A DNA stretch of 62,289 nucleotides from Flavobacterium seoulense (GCF_000695795.1 NZ_JNCA01000023.1:1-62289); one strand, 5' to 3'. Positions 21,177-31,180 are shown, numbered from the stretch's first letter. A program made the numbers and translations. Notes: generated by a model not told the origin, from the letters alone.

Positions 21177-22529
21177 ATGAAAAAACTAAACATCTGTAAG
21201 CTTTCATTATCAATTTTGATTTTATGTCATTATATCACTATAGCGCAAAATCCTATTGTAAGGAATCAATTCTCTGCAGATCCATCTGCGAGAGTATTTG
21301 GTGATAGAGTTTATGTTTACCCTTCACATGATATATTAGCAACCGAAGAAAAAGGTAAAAAAGACTGGTTTTGTATGGAAGATTATCACGTTTTTTCTTC
21401 TGATAATCTTATTGATTGGACAGATCACGGTATGATAATACATCAAAATAAAGTGCCGTGGGTTCGCCCAGAAAGTTATAGTATGTGGGCACCAGACTGT
21501 ATAGAACGAAATGGAAAATATTATTTTTATTTTCCATCTACACCAAAGGATACTGTTGTTGATGGAAAAGGATTTTCAATTGGTGTTGCAGTATCTGATA
21601 AGCCGTCAGGAAATTTTATACCTGAAGTAAAACCAATTAAAGGAGTTAAAGGAATTGATCCTAATGTATTTATAGATAAAGATGGACAAGCTTATTTGTA
21701 TTGGTCTGCTCGTGATATTTTTGGAGCAAAGTTAAAAGAGAATATGCTTGAATTAGATTCCGAAGTAAAAACTTTAGCCGATTTACCCTCCAAAGGGCTG
21801 AAAGAAGGTCCGTATGTTTTTGAGCGCAAAGGTATTTATTATTTAACCTATCCACATGTCGAAAACAAAATCGAACGCCTAGAATATGCGATTAGTGATA
21901 ATCCATTAGGGCCATTTAAAGTAATGGGAGTAATTATGGACGAATCTCCTACAGGCTGTTGGACAAATCACCATTCTATTATAGAATTTAAAAATCAATG
22001 GTATTTGTTTTATCATCACAATGATTATTCACCAACCTTTGATAAAGCAAGATCAATTAGGGCTGATAGTCTTTCTTTTAATGCTGATGGGACTATTCAA
22101 AAAGTAATTCCAACTTTAAGAGGTATTGGTGTTACTAATGCTACAAAAGAAATTCAGATAGATCGATACAGTAAGATAAGTGATAAAGGAGCATCTATCG
22201 CTTTTTTAGATCCACTTAATAGTTTTAAAGGTTGGAAAACAATTTTAAATGATTCAAGTGCCTGGATACGATATAACACTGTTGATTTCGGTAAGAAACC
22301 TTTAAAATCAATTGTGGTAAAAGTATCATCTAGAAGTGGAGGAACGATACAAATACGTACCCAAAGTAAGGATGGAGTTGTAATTGCAGAGGTCAAAATC
22401 CCTGTCAATACTGAATGGCAGAATATAGAAGTACCTCTTAAAAAATTTCAGACAGGAATTCAAGACTTATCCGTGACAATGACTGAAAGCAATAAAGAAG
22501 TAGAATTTGATTGGATAAGTTTTAAATAA
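21177..22529 (+). CDS. GH43 with C-terminal CBM6-like domain
   Basis: Signal peptide ends TIA|QNP. Asp35 (SADPSA), Asp161 (KGIDPNVFIDKDG) and Glu210 (LKEGPYVF) are the GH43 acids. A shortened CBM6-like sandwich follows from about 345, with SRSGGTIQIRTQ and final VEFDWISFK. It belongs to the same paralogue group as the 5.6, 12.8 and 16.1 kb genes but is the most diverged, with Ser-Ala-Arg after ADP instead of Ala-Pro-Met. It precedes the first GH115 gene by 38 bases. Confidence 0.85.
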   Translation: MKKLNICKLSLSILILCHYITIAQNPIVRNQFSADPSARVFGDRVYVYPSHDILATEEKGKKDWFCMEDYHVFSSDNLIDWTDHGMIIHQNKVPWVRPESYSMWAPDCIERNGKYYFYFPSTPKDTVVDGKGFSIGVAVSDKPSGNFIPEVKPIKGVKGIDPNVFIDKDGQAYLYWSARDIFGAKLKENMLELDSEVKTLADLPSKGLKEGPYVFERKGIYYLTYPHVENKIERLEYAISDNPLGPFKVMGVIMDESPTGCWTNHHSIIEFKNQWYLFYHHNDYSPTFDKARSIRADSLSFNADGTIQKVIPTLRGIGVTNATKEIQIDRYSKISDKGASIAFLDPLNSFKGWKTILNDSSAWIRYNTVDFGKKPLKSIVVKVSSRSGGTIQIRTQSKDGVVIAEVKIPVNTEWQNIEVPLKKFQTGIQDLSVTMTESNKEVEFDWISFK

Positions 22530-22567
22530 AAATTATACATTTTTTAATCTATTAAGATATTTTGGAT

Positions 22568-25162
22568 ATGAAGAAAGATTTAGTGAAGTTAAATTTAGTT
22601 GTTGTTTTATTATTAATTAGCTGTTTTAATGTTGCTTCAGCACAACAAACAACGGGTTTAATGACAAACATTATTTCAGAAAAAACAGAAGGGATTAATT
22701 CTGGATTTCCCGTGGTAAGTAAAGAAAAAGTAGCAGCACCTATTCGATACGATGCTTCTGATTTTATAGGAGTTATTCGTGCTGTAAAAGATTTGCAAAA
22801 CGATATTAGCAGTGTTACTGGAATAAAGCCAGAATTACTTACTACTAATCCTAGCCAAGGAGGATATGAAATTTTAGTAGGGACATTGGGTAAAAATAAA
22901 CAGATCGATCAGTTAGCATCATCAGGAAAACTGAATACTAAAGACTTAAAAGGTAAATGGGAAAGTTTTGTTATTACAACAATTGATAATCCTAAAAAAT
23001 CAGGACCTAAACTTTTAGTAATTGCTGGTAGTGATAAGCGAGGTACTATTTATGGTATTTATGAATTATCCAGACAATTAGGAGTTTCTCCATGGTATTG
23101 GTGGGCTGATGTACCTGCAAAAAAACGTGCAGTTGCTTATGTATTACCAGGAAGATATGCTTCAGGTGAACCAAAGGTTAAATACAGAGGTATATTTATT
23201 AATGACGAAGCGCCTTGTTTTTCTGGCTGGGCAAAAGAAAAATTTGGAGGGGCAAATAGCAAAGTTTATTCACATATGTTTGAGTTATTGTTGCGTTTGC
23301 GTGCTAATTATTTATGGCCGGCTATGTGGGGAAATGCTTTTAATGAGGATGATCCGGAAAGCCCACGTATTGCAGATGAATATGGAATTGTAATGGGAAC
23401 ATCTCATCATGAGCCTATGATGCGTGCCCAAAAAGAATGGGGTAAGCACCGTAAAAACTACGGAAATGGAGAATGGAATTATAAAACGAATGAAGCCGGT
23501 TTAAAGAAATTTTGGGAAGATGGTTTAGAAAGAAATAAAAACTACGAAAATATCGTAACAATGGGTATGCGTGGTGATGGAGATTTGCCTATGCAGGATT
23601 TAGGTAGTGCTGAAGCTAACTTTAAGGAGTTGGAAAGAATTATGAATGACCAACGTGAAATTATAAAAAAAGTAACTAAAAAACCGATTAACCAAACACC
23701 TCAAATTTGGGCATTGTATAGTGAGGTTTTAGAATATTTTGATCAAGGAATGAAAGTTCCGGATGATATGACTATTTTACTTTGTGATGATAACTGGGGT
23801 AATGTAAGAAGGTTGCCTGAGCTTGGTGCTAAAAAACATCCGGGAGGTTATGGTATTTATTATCATGTTGATTTACACGGTGCTCCTCGAGCTTACCAAT
23901 GGTTGAATATGACCCAAATTCCGCACATGTGGGAACAATTGCAGCTAACTTATAGCTATGGAGTAGATAAAATTTGGATATTAAATGTGGGAGATTTAAA
24001 ACCAAATGAGTATCCTTTGGATTTCTTCTTAACAATGGCGTGGAATCCAACTTCTTTTAATGAAAATAATTTACAGGAATATGCCAGAAAATTTTGTGAA
24101 GAGCAATTTACTGCTGCCGAAGCTACCGAAGCTGCCGAGATTTTAAGTATGTATTGTAAATTTAATAGCCTTATCACTGCAGAAATGCTGGATGATAAAA
24201 CTTATAATCTTGAAAGCGGCGAGTTTCTTCAGGTTAAAGATGCTTATTTAGCTTTAGAAACCAGAGCTTTAAGACAATATATGGGGCTTTCTCAAGAATA
24301 TAAAGATACTTATAAACAGTTGATCTTACATCCAGTAAGGGCCATGGCTAATTTATATGATATGTACTATGCTTTAGCTATGAATAAAAAACTAGCTGCC
24401 GAAAAGGATATAAAAGCCAATTATTGGGCTGATCAAGTGGATGTTTGTTTCCAAAGAGATGCTGATTTTTCTAAAGATTACAATCAAAATATTAGTGGAG
24501 GAAAATGGAACCACTTGATGGATCAAACACATATTGGTTATAAATCTTGGGATGAACCAAGAGGAGGAAATGTAAAACCTAAAGTTACAAGAATTACCCC
24601 AGATGAAGCTAAAAAAGGAGGTTATGTTTTTGACGAAAAAAATCGTATAGTTGTGATGGAAGGAGAGCATTATTTTGCTGTTAAGAATAACCAAAAGACT
24701 AATTGGACAGTTATTCCTGATTTAGGAAGAACACTATCTGGTATTGCCTTGATGCCATACAATGAATCAGTAAATGGTACTGAAATTGAATACAAAATGA
24801 ATTTTGAATCAAAAACAGCTGAAAATGTAAAACTTAGAGTATTCTTTGATTGTACTTTACCATTTAAAAAAGGAGGACAGAGTGTATCAGCATCTTTCAA
24901 CGGTGCTAAAGAAGAATCATGGAACATTAATGATCAATTGACCTGGCAAAATAATTATTCGAAAATGTATCCAGCGGGAGCAGCGCGTATGATTGAAACT
25001 ACTGTAACCTTGGAATTACCAAAAAATACAAATGATGGATCATACACATTAAAAATAAAACCGTTGGATCCAGGGATTGTTATCTACAAAGTAATAGTAG
25101 ATTTTGGAGGTTTTGAAGAAACTCATTTAAAAATGCCTGAAAGTCAATATAAAAAGCAATAA
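22568..25162 (+). CDS. GH115 xylan alpha-1,2-glucuronidase
   Basis: 864 aa from ATG 22568; a TTG two codons earlier is also open but not needed. GH115 removes (4-O-methyl)glucuronic acid from xylan, including internal residues. Family features: N-terminal domain with IAGSDKRGTIYGIYELS and SPWYWWADVP (about 155-185), then KYRGIFINDEAP (near 206-217), WPAMWGNAF and MGTSHHEPM in the barrel, CDDNWGNVRRLPE, and a C-terminal beta-sandwich. The leader contains both a possible lipobox (LLISC) and a normal ASA|QQ site, so it may be a lipoprotein or a periplasmic enzyme. The paralogue is at 31.2 kb. Confidence 0.9.
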   Translation: MKKDLVKLNLVVVLLLISCFNVASAQQTTGLMTNIISEKTEGINSGFPVVSKEKVAAPIRYDASDFIGVIRAVKDLQNDISSVTGIKPELLTTNPSQGGYEILVGTLGKNKQIDQLASSGKLNTKDLKGKWESFVITTIDNPKKSGPKLLVIAGSDKRGTIYGIYELSRQLGVSPWYWWADVPAKKRAVAYVLPGRYASGEPKVKYRGIFINDEAPCFSGWAKEKFGGANSKVYSHMFELLLRLRANYLWPAMWGNAFNEDDPESPRIADEYGIVMGTSHHEPMMRAQKEWGKHRKNYGNGEWNYKTNEAGLKKFWEDGLERNKNYENIVTMGMRGDGDLPMQDLGSAEANFKELERIMNDQREIIKKVTKKPINQTPQIWALYSEVLEYFDQGMKVPDDMTILLCDDNWGNVRRLPELGAKKHPGGYGIYYHVDLHGAPRAYQWLNMTQIPHMWEQLQLTYSYGVDKIWILNVGDLKPNEYPLDFFLTMAWNPTSFNENNLQEYARKFCEEQFTAAEATEAAEILSMYCKFNSLITAEMLDDKTYNLESGEFLQVKDAYLALETRALRQYMGLSQEYKDTYKQLILHPVRAMANLYDMYYALAMNKKLAAEKDIKANYWADQVDVCFQRDADFSKDYNQNISGGKWNHLMDQTHIGYKSWDEPRGGNVKPKVTRITPDEAKKGGYVFDEKNRIVVMEGEHYFAVKNNQKTNWTVIPDLGRTLSGIALMPYNESVNGTEIEYKMNFESKTAENVKLRVFFDCTLPFKKGGQSVSASFNGAKEESWNINDQLTWQNNYSKMYPAGAARMIETTVTLELPKNTNDGSYTLKIKPLDPGIVIYKVIVDFGGFEETHLKMPESQYKKQ

Positions 25163-25165
25163 AAA

Positions 25166-26296
25166 ATGATTAATAAAATAAGTTTTAGTTGGATTTTATT
25201 GCTAGTTGTAACCGTATCTACTGCTCAAAAGACAAAAGAAACACAAATAGCTTTAAATCCTCAAAAGGTTAAAAAAGTTTTTATTTATACCAATCCTGTC
25301 ACAAGGGATACAGCAATTTCAATGCGTGATCATTTTATTATAAAAGCTGAAAATAAATGGTATGCAGTAGGTACATCTAATCCTGTTTGGACAGGACATA
25401 ATCCAGGAGTACGAATGTTAGTGTCTGATGATCTTATTAATTGGAAGCAACATTCGTTTATAATAGATTCCAGCAAATTACCAGCCGATTGTCCTTATAA
25501 TGGACGTTTTTGGGCTCCTGAGATTCATTTTATACAAAATAAATATTGGTTAACTGTTAACAGTGGAAAAGTAACCGCCGAAGATCCTAAAGGAATGAAT
25601 ACGCATAGTGCTTGGTTGTTCTCATCAGATAAAGTTACAGGTCCATATAAATTAGTCAACGGACCATTAACGCCTCAATACAACAATGATGCAACTTTAT
25701 TTGAAGATGAAGATGGGCAAACTTATTTTTATTGTAGTGGAAATGGATTATTTCAGGCTAAAATTGATTTAAAATCAGGTAAGTTAACTACTCCTATTGA
25801 AAAATTTTTAGATAAAAAACAGCCTGGATATCCGGAATGGATGATAGGAGGTATTGAAGGACCATTTGTAATAAAAAGAGAAGGAACTTATTTCATGTTC
25901 TTTTCTAGCTGGACACGCGGTTATGAAGTAGGCTTGTTAAAATCAAAATCACCCTTAGGACCATGGGAATTAGTTTCACAAGAACCTATTTTTGGCACTC
26001 GAAAAAAACACTATCGTCCTGAACTTGCTCAAGGTGGAGGTTATTCTCATTTAAAATTTTCAGATACTGCTGATCCTTACCAAGAGACTGGGCATAATGC
26101 TTTATTTATAGGACCGGACAATCAGTTATGGAGTTCTTGTCATTATTTTATGGATGAAAAAAGACCTTATCCGTATAGTCAAACTTTTGAAGAATGGGAA
26201 AAAACGCCGCAAATGGGAATTGAGCCAGTATATTATAAAGATGGAAGATTTTTTATAAAAGAAGCAAGCTGGACTAAACAAACAGTTGAATACTAA
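25166..26296 (+). CDS. GH43 glycosidase, single domain
   Basis: Signal peptide ends STA|QK. A propeller with SMRDHFII (probable base Asp55), NNDATLFEDEDG (Asp175) and GGIEGPFVIKREG (acid Glu231). It starts only 3 bases after the GH115 stop, so the two are coupled. The sequence is a distinct GH43 branch from the others here: HNPGVRMLVSDDL and RFWAPEIHF loops, and no binding domain. Specificity could be arabinofuranosidase or another exo-activity. Confidence 0.78.
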   Translation: MINKISFSWILLLVVTVSTAQKTKETQIALNPQKVKKVFIYTNPVTRDTAISMRDHFIIKAENKWYAVGTSNPVWTGHNPGVRMLVSDDLINWKQHSFIIDSSKLPADCPYNGRFWAPEIHFIQNKYWLTVNSGKVTAEDPKGMNTHSAWLFSSDKVTGPYKLVNGPLTPQYNNDATLFEDEDGQTYFYCSGNGLFQAKIDLKSGKLTTPIEKFLDKKQPGYPEWMIGGIEGPFVIKREGTYFMFFSSWTRGYEVGLLKSKSPLGPWELVSQEPIFGTRKKHYRPELAQGGGYSHLKFSDTADPYQETGHNALFIGPDNQLWSSCHYFMDEKRPYPYSQTFEEWEKTPQMGIEPVYYKDGRFFIKEASWTKQTVEY

Positions 26297-26460
26297 TAAT
26301 TCACATTTAGTTTAATACAAGATATTATATCTCCGATAAAAGAAATAATTACTTATACCTTCAAATATGTAGAGTTTATTTGAATTATTGTAAGCAGTAT
26401 TTGATTTTGCTATTAGTAACACACAATGAGATTATTCAACACAATTAAAATAATTTTAAT

Positions 26461-27879
26461 ATGAGTAAAAGAGAAAATTCAAGACGTACATTTTTAAAAC
26501 AAACTATGTTAGCATCAGCTGCTGTTTCAATATCTCCGTTATTATTTGCACAATCTAATACGCCTTTAGAGAAAGAACGGGTAAAATTAGCTTTAATAGG
26601 TATTGGTAATCGTGGAGGTCAGATTGCAAAGGATTTATTTGCAACTGGTTTATGTGAAATTGTAGCTCTTTGTGATGTAGATATGGGAGCAAAGCATACA
26701 CAAGAAATTATGGCAATGTTCCCAAAAGCAAAACAATTCAAAGACTTTCGGGAAATGTTTAATAAATCAGGAAATGATATTGAAGCTGTTTCAGTAGGAA
26801 CACCAGATCATTCTCATTTCCCTATTTGCATGATGGCATTATCTTTAGGAAAGCATATTTATGTTGAAAAGCCAATGGCTTGTACGTTTTATGAAATAGA
26901 ATTGATGATGAAGGCAGCCAGAAAGCATCCTAATTTGGTAACTCAAGTTGGTAATCAAGGGCATTCTGAAGCTAACTATTTTCAGTTTAAAGCATGGAAA
27001 GAGGCTGGAATTATTAAAAATATAAGAGAAGTAGTAGCTCACATGAATTCTCCTCGACGGTGGCATGGTTGGGATCCAAACATATATAAGCTTCCAGAAG
27101 GACAACCCATTCCGCAAGGAATGGATTGGAATACATGGTTGATGGCTAAACCCTACCATGATTATAGTGATAAATACCATCAGGGTAATTGGCGCTGTTG
27201 GTATGATTTTGGAATGGGAGCATTAGGAGATTGGGGAGCTCATATTTTAGATACAGCTCATGAATTTCTTGATCTTGGGTTACCTTATGAAGTAAATCCA
27301 ATTAAATTAGAAGGACACAATGATTATTTCTTTCCTATGTCCTCTACAATCCAATTTAAATTTCCTAAAAGAGGTGCTATGCCTCCTATGAATATTACTT
27401 GGTATGATGGTGTAAATAACATGCCACCTTTACCATCTGGATACGGTACTTCAGAACTGAATGCAAATATTCCAACAGTTGCGGGAGCAAAGTTACAGGA
27501 AGCAAAATTAAATCCCGGAAAAATTATTTACAGTGATGATCTCATTTTTAAAGGCGGTTCGCATGGAAGTACTTTAAGTATTATACCAAGTGAAAAAGCC
27601 AAAGCAGTGGAATTAAAATTACCAAAAGTTCCTGTAAGTACTTCGAATCACTTTGCTAATTTTCTTTTATCCTGTTTAGGAAAAGAAAAAACAAGATCAC
27701 CGTTCGAAATTTTTGGTCCATTAAGTCAGGTCTTCTCTTTGGGAGTGATTGCTCAGAGATTAAATACTCCTATTAAGTTTGATCGGGATTCAAAAACGAT
27801 TACAAACAATCAGTTTGCTAATGCTTTATTGACAGATGTTCCACCACGTAAAGGCTGGGAGGAATTCTATAAAATTTAA
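26461..27879 (+). CDS. Tat-exported Gfo/Idh/MocA oxidoreductase (sugar dehydrogenase)
   Basis: Twin-arginine leader SRRTFLK (Arg8-Arg9) followed by a hydrophobic stretch ending LFA|QSN. Export is therefore of a folded, cofactor-loaded protein. The Rossmann motif LIGIGNRGG is at about 45-53, the EKP signature at 136-138, and GDWGAHILDTAHE holds Asp257, His261 and Asp264 as candidate catalytic residues. Secreted Gfo/Idh proteins next to DUF1080 proteins are known to oxidise C3 of glycosides to 3-keto sugars with a tightly bound nicotinamide cofactor. The DUF1080 partner begins 22 bases downstream, so a role in oxidative glycoside cleavage is the best inference. Confidence 0.82.
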   Translation: MSKRENSRRTFLKQTMLASAAVSISPLLFAQSNTPLEKERVKLALIGIGNRGGQIAKDLFATGLCEIVALCDVDMGAKHTQEIMAMFPKAKQFKDFREMFNKSGNDIEAVSVGTPDHSHFPICMMALSLGKHIYVEKPMACTFYEIELMMKAARKHPNLVTQVGNQGHSEANYFQFKAWKEAGIIKNIREVVAHMNSPRRWHGWDPNIYKLPEGQPIPQGMDWNTWLMAKPYHDYSDKYHQGNWRCWYDFGMGALGDWGAHILDTAHEFLDLGLPYEVNPIKLEGHNDYFFPMSSTIQFKFPKRGAMPPMNITWYDGVNNMPPLPSGYGTSELNANIPTVAGAKLQEAKLNPGKIIYSDDLIFKGGSHGSTLSIIPSEKAKAVELKLPKVPVSTSNHFANFLLSCLGKEKTRSPFEIFGPLSQVFSLGVIAQRLNTPIKFDRDSKTITNNQFANALLTDVPPRKGWEEFYKI

Positions 27880-27901
27880 TAATCAAAAAGGGATTTAAAC
27901 C

Positions 27902-28642
27902 ATGAAAAAAATAATATTATCAGCTGTAGTTTTATTGAGCACATTTGTTTTACAAGCTCAAAGTAATAATTCAAATACCTTAACAAAAAATGAAATTAAT
28001 GAAGGTTGGGAACTATTATGGGATGGAAAAACAACCAATGGATGGAGAGGGGCGAGAATGGAAACATTTCCTGCTAAAGGTTGGAGTATTGTAAATGGTA
28101 CTTTAAAAGTACACAGTACTGATGGAGGGGAATCTTCTAATGGAGGAGATATTGTTACAGTTAAGAAATACAAAAACTTTATTTTAAAAGTAGATTTTAA
28201 AATCACTAAAGGTGCTAATAGCGGAATAAAATATTTTGTAGACTCTGATTTAAATAAAGGAGCAGGATCAGCAATAGGCTGTGAGTTTCAGATACTAGAC
28301 GATGAAAATCATCCTGATGCAAAAAATGGAGTAAAAGGAAACCGTACTCTAGGTTCATTATATGATTTAATAACTTCTAAAAGAGATAAGAATTTTAAGT
28401 TTGATAAAGATAGTTTTAACACCGCTACCATTGTTGTTCAAAATGAAAAAGTAGAGCATTGGCTGAATGGAATAAAACTGGTAGAATATACTCGAAATAA
28501 CCAAATGTGGAATGCTTTAGTAGCTTACAGTAAATACAAAGACTGGCCAAATTTTGGAAATGCTGTAGAGGGAAATATTTTATTGCAGGATCATGGAAAT
28601 GAAGTGTTTTTCAAAAATATAAAAATTAAAGTTTTAAAATAA
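27902..28642 (+). CDS. DUF1080 protein (3-keto-glycoside hydrolase/lyase-like)
   Basis: 246 aa. Signal peptide ends LQA|QSN, then one concanavalin-like jelly-roll. Pfam DUF1080 features are [16 protein letters not shown] at the start, [18 protein letters not shown] in the middle, [14 protein letters not shown], and the closing [15 protein letters not shown]. Characterised members cleave 3-keto-glycosides by elimination or hydrolysis. It sits directly after the Tat-exported dehydrogenase that would make such substrates. Activity on xylosides, glucuronides or galactosides is not predictable from sequence. Confidence 0.82.
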   Translation: MKKIILSAVVLLSTFVLQAQSNNSNTLTKNEINEGWELLWDGKTTNGWRGARMETFPAKGWSIVNGTLKVHSTDGGESSNGGDIVTVKKYKNFILKVDFKITKGANSGIKYFVDSDLNKGAGSAIGCEFQILDDENHPDAKNGVKGNRTLGSLYDLITSKRDKNFKFDKDSFNTATIVVQNEKVEHWLNGIKLVEYTRNNQMWNALVAYSKYKDWPNFGNAVEGNILLQDHGNEVFFKNIKIKVLK

Positions 28643-28672
28643 AATAGTATTTCAAAAGTATAAAAAGTAGAA

Positions 28673-30760
28673 ATGAAAAAACAAAATAGAATTTTAGTAA
28701 CCTTAGGACTACTGGTATTGAGTATTACTGCAGTGAGTGGTCAAAATAGTGCAACTTCAAATAAAAATTCAGATAAAGCATTTGTGCATCAATCAATAGG
28801 AAATCCTTATTTACCATTGTGGGAGCATTTGCCTGATGGTGAACCCAGAGTTTTTGAAGATCCTGATCATGCTGGAAAATATCGAGCCTATATTATTGGC
28901 TCACATGATGCGCGTTTCTCAAGTTATTGTGGTACAGATATAAGAATATGGTCAGCTCCAGTGGAAGATTTGTCCAGCTGGCGTGATGAAGGACCTGCTT
29001 TTACTTATGAAGTAGATGGAAAATGGGATGTTATGTATGCTCCTGATATTGTCGAAATTAAAAGAAAAGACGGTAAAAAGGAATATTATTTGTATCCTCA
29101 CAGTCGTGGGCAAAATAGAGAAGCAATGGTTGCTAAGGGAACCAGACCCACTGGGCCTTTTACACCAGTAAATTTAACTGTTGATGGAAAGCGTACTGTA
29201 CCTGGAAGTATTCTGGGATTTGATCCAGCTGTTTATATTGAATATATTACTGATCCAAAAGATCCAGATTTTGAAATTGGTTTTAGAGCTTATGGTTACT
29301 GGGGATTTCAAAAATCATCAGCTGCACAATTAGATCAAAATACCATGTATTCGCTTAGACCAGGTACCAAATTAATTGAAAACTTTTTACCTGCCAGTTC
29401 GAGATATGGAGTTCCCAGAGCTCCTGAAGGTACAGAATTTACCCAAGTCTATCCGGGAGAAGATTTAGGTTCATTCAATTTTTTCGAAGCATCTTCTATT
29501 CGAAAAGTAGGGAATAAGTATGTGTCTATTTATAGTGGCTATTCAGGACCAGAATATGGAATTGGCAGTTCTAATTCAACTTTACGTTATGTTGTCGGTG
29601 ATTCTCCTTTAGGTCCATGGAAAACGGGAGGTGTTTTAGTTGATTCCCGTGCTCCTGTACTTAATCAAGATGGTACAGCAATAATAACTTCTAATGCTGG
29701 ACATAATACTCATGGTAGTATTGAACAAATAAACGGGCAGTGGTATGCTTTTTATCACAGGCCTCCTAGAGGTTTTGGTTTTGCACGTCAGGCGATGGTG
29801 GCTCCTGTTACAGTAAAATGGGATGAAAAACCTGTCTCAGAAGGAGGAACTGTTCATATTAGTGCTTTTGATCCTTACACTCCGGATAAACTATTGTCAG
29901 TAAAAGATAAACAAGGTCGTGAATACAAAGGAGCTGAAGTTACATCTGAAGGTTTTCACTTTTATGGGCTTGATCCATATAAATATTATTCATCAGGATA
30001 CGCCAGTTATCTTTCTAATAACAGCAGTCAACAAGATTCGTGGGATATATGGGATAATCACATGCCCATTACAAACGTTAAAAATGCTAATATAATTGGA
30101 TATAAATATTTCGGTTTTGGAGGACTTAAAAAAGGGCAAAATGGATTAAAAGCTTTTGAAGGTACTAAAAAAGGAAATAACACTAAGCTTGAAGTATTTC
30201 TTACTCCTAAGAGCACTAAATCATTTAAAGTCAATATCTGGTTAGATGGACCTTGGGATAATGATACCTGGAAAGGAAAGAAAATAGGAGAAATTACAGT
30301 TCCTGAAAATTCAAAACAAGAAACGATACAGTTTAGTGTAGATGTTTCAAAGTTTGTAGATGAATTAGATAAAAAACATGCTATATTTCTGGTTGCAGAA
30401 GGAAATGATCAGGAATCGCTCTTTGATTTTATGGGACTTGGTTTTAGTTCAAAAAACAAGAAAATATCTCGTCCAGTTCCACCTGTTGTAAATATTATTG
30501 TAGATGGAAAATCAATATCAGTTCCTCCAACTCCAGTAAGATCTACAGAAGCTAATGGTATTGTTGGTTATGATATTTATGAAACTACTTATAGTGTTCA
30601 ATCTGACGCAACAAAAGTTCCAGTAGTATCAGCTTCTACTAATAATCCTAAAGTAAAAGTTACCGTTGAACAAGCAGCTACCTTGGCAGGTAAAGCTATT
30701 GTGAAATTTGATTATAATGGTGTTGTAAAAACTTATTACGTGCAGTTTGTTTCAAAATAG
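28673..30760 (+). CDS. Large GH43-like protein with CBM and C-terminal Ig-like domain
   Basis: Signal peptide ends VSG|QN. The N-terminal 400 residues look like a diverged propeller: GEPRVFEDP (Asp63), LGFDPAVYIEY (Asp184) and FFEASSIRKVGNKYV (Glu272) sit in GH43-like order. A CBM6/36-like sandwich covers about 465-590, including NIWLDGPWDNDTW and a DFMGLGF end. The last 90 residues resemble an Ig-like domain. It is much longer than usual GH43 proteins and far from the other eight. It ends the transcription unit, since a strong terminator follows 54 bases later. Enzyme activity is likely but unproven. Confidence 0.65.
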   Translation: MKKQNRILVTLGLLVLSITAVSGQNSATSNKNSDKAFVHQSIGNPYLPLWEHLPDGEPRVFEDPDHAGKYRAYIIGSHDARFSSYCGTDIRIWSAPVEDLSSWRDEGPAFTYEVDGKWDVMYAPDIVEIKRKDGKKEYYLYPHSRGQNREAMVAKGTRPTGPFTPVNLTVDGKRTVPGSILGFDPAVYIEYITDPKDPDFEIGFRAYGYWGFQKSSAAQLDQNTMYSLRPGTKLIENFLPASSRYGVPRAPEGTEFTQVYPGEDLGSFNFFEASSIRKVGNKYVSIYSGYSGPEYGIGSSNSTLRYVVGDSPLGPWKTGGVLVDSRAPVLNQDGTAIITSNAGHNTHGSIEQINGQWYAFYHRPPRGFGFARQAMVAPVTVKWDEKPVSEGGTVHISAFDPYTPDKLLSVKDKQGREYKGAEVTSEGFHFYGLDPYKYYSSGYASYLSNNSSQQDSWDIWDNHMPITNVKNANIIGYKYFGFGGLKKGQNGLKAFEGTKKGNNTKLEVFLTPKSTKSFKVNIWLDGPWDNDTWKGKKIGEITVPENSKQETIQFSVDVSKFVDELDKKHAIFLVAEGNDQESLFDFMGLGFSSKNKKISRPVPPVVNIIVDGKSISVPPTPVRSTEANGIVGYDIYETTYSVQSDATKVPVVSASTNNPKVKVTVEQAATLAGKAIVKFDYNGVVKTYYVQFVSK

Positions 30761-30814
30761 ATTTTAAAAATATTCTAAACATAGAAATGAATTATAGAAT
30801 AGTTATAACAAAAG

Positions 30815-30848
30815 GACAGTCTTAAAAATATTTTTAGACTGTCTTTTT
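30815..30848 (+). terminator. Rho-independent terminator
   Basis: GACAGTCT and AGACTGTC pair around an A/T palindrome, giving a long stem over 30815-30843, followed by five T. It closes the unit ending with the 695-residue GH43-like gene. Confidence 0.85.
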
Positions 30849-30873
30849 GTTTATATAAATTTTGCTAAAAAGT

Positions 30874-30887
30874 AAAACAACCGATTG
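30874..30887. promoter_or_regulatory. LacI-type operator candidate overlapping a -33 box
   Basis: AAAACAACCGATTG is the exact reverse complement of bases 17476-17489. Its final TTG (30885-30887) is also the -33 element of the promoter for the GH115-SASA-GH3 unit, so a bound protein would block polymerase. The intergenic stretch 30850-31180 otherwise holds only this promoter and an A/T-rich leader of about 260 bases. Confidence 0.5.
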
Positions 30888-30914
30888 CGTATATCATGTT
30901 TTTTAATATATTTG
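30885..30914 (+). promoter_or_regulatory. Promoter of the GH115-SASA-GH3 unit
   Basis: TTG at 30885-30887, 19 bases, then TATATTTG at 30907-30914. This matches the Bacteroidota sigma consensus (TTTG, about 19 bases, TAnnTTTG). It implies a 5' leader of about 260 bases. Confidence 0.65.
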
Positions 30915-31180
30915 CTTTTATAAATTATTGAATAATATATCTTTTTGTAAAAAAGAATAAATTGTTACATATAATTTAATGCTATTAAACCAACCACTTG
31001 TATTACTTTTCGATTTATCTTTTAATTTAAATCCGATTTAGGATTAAAATCTAAAAGTGAGTATTCTTTCTTTTAAATTATTTTAATAAATAAATTAGAA
31101 TAATTTAAATGATGAAAATCATTCGATTAATAATAGTCTGGTTTAAAATTTCTAAAATAATTAAACCAAATATTGTTAAT

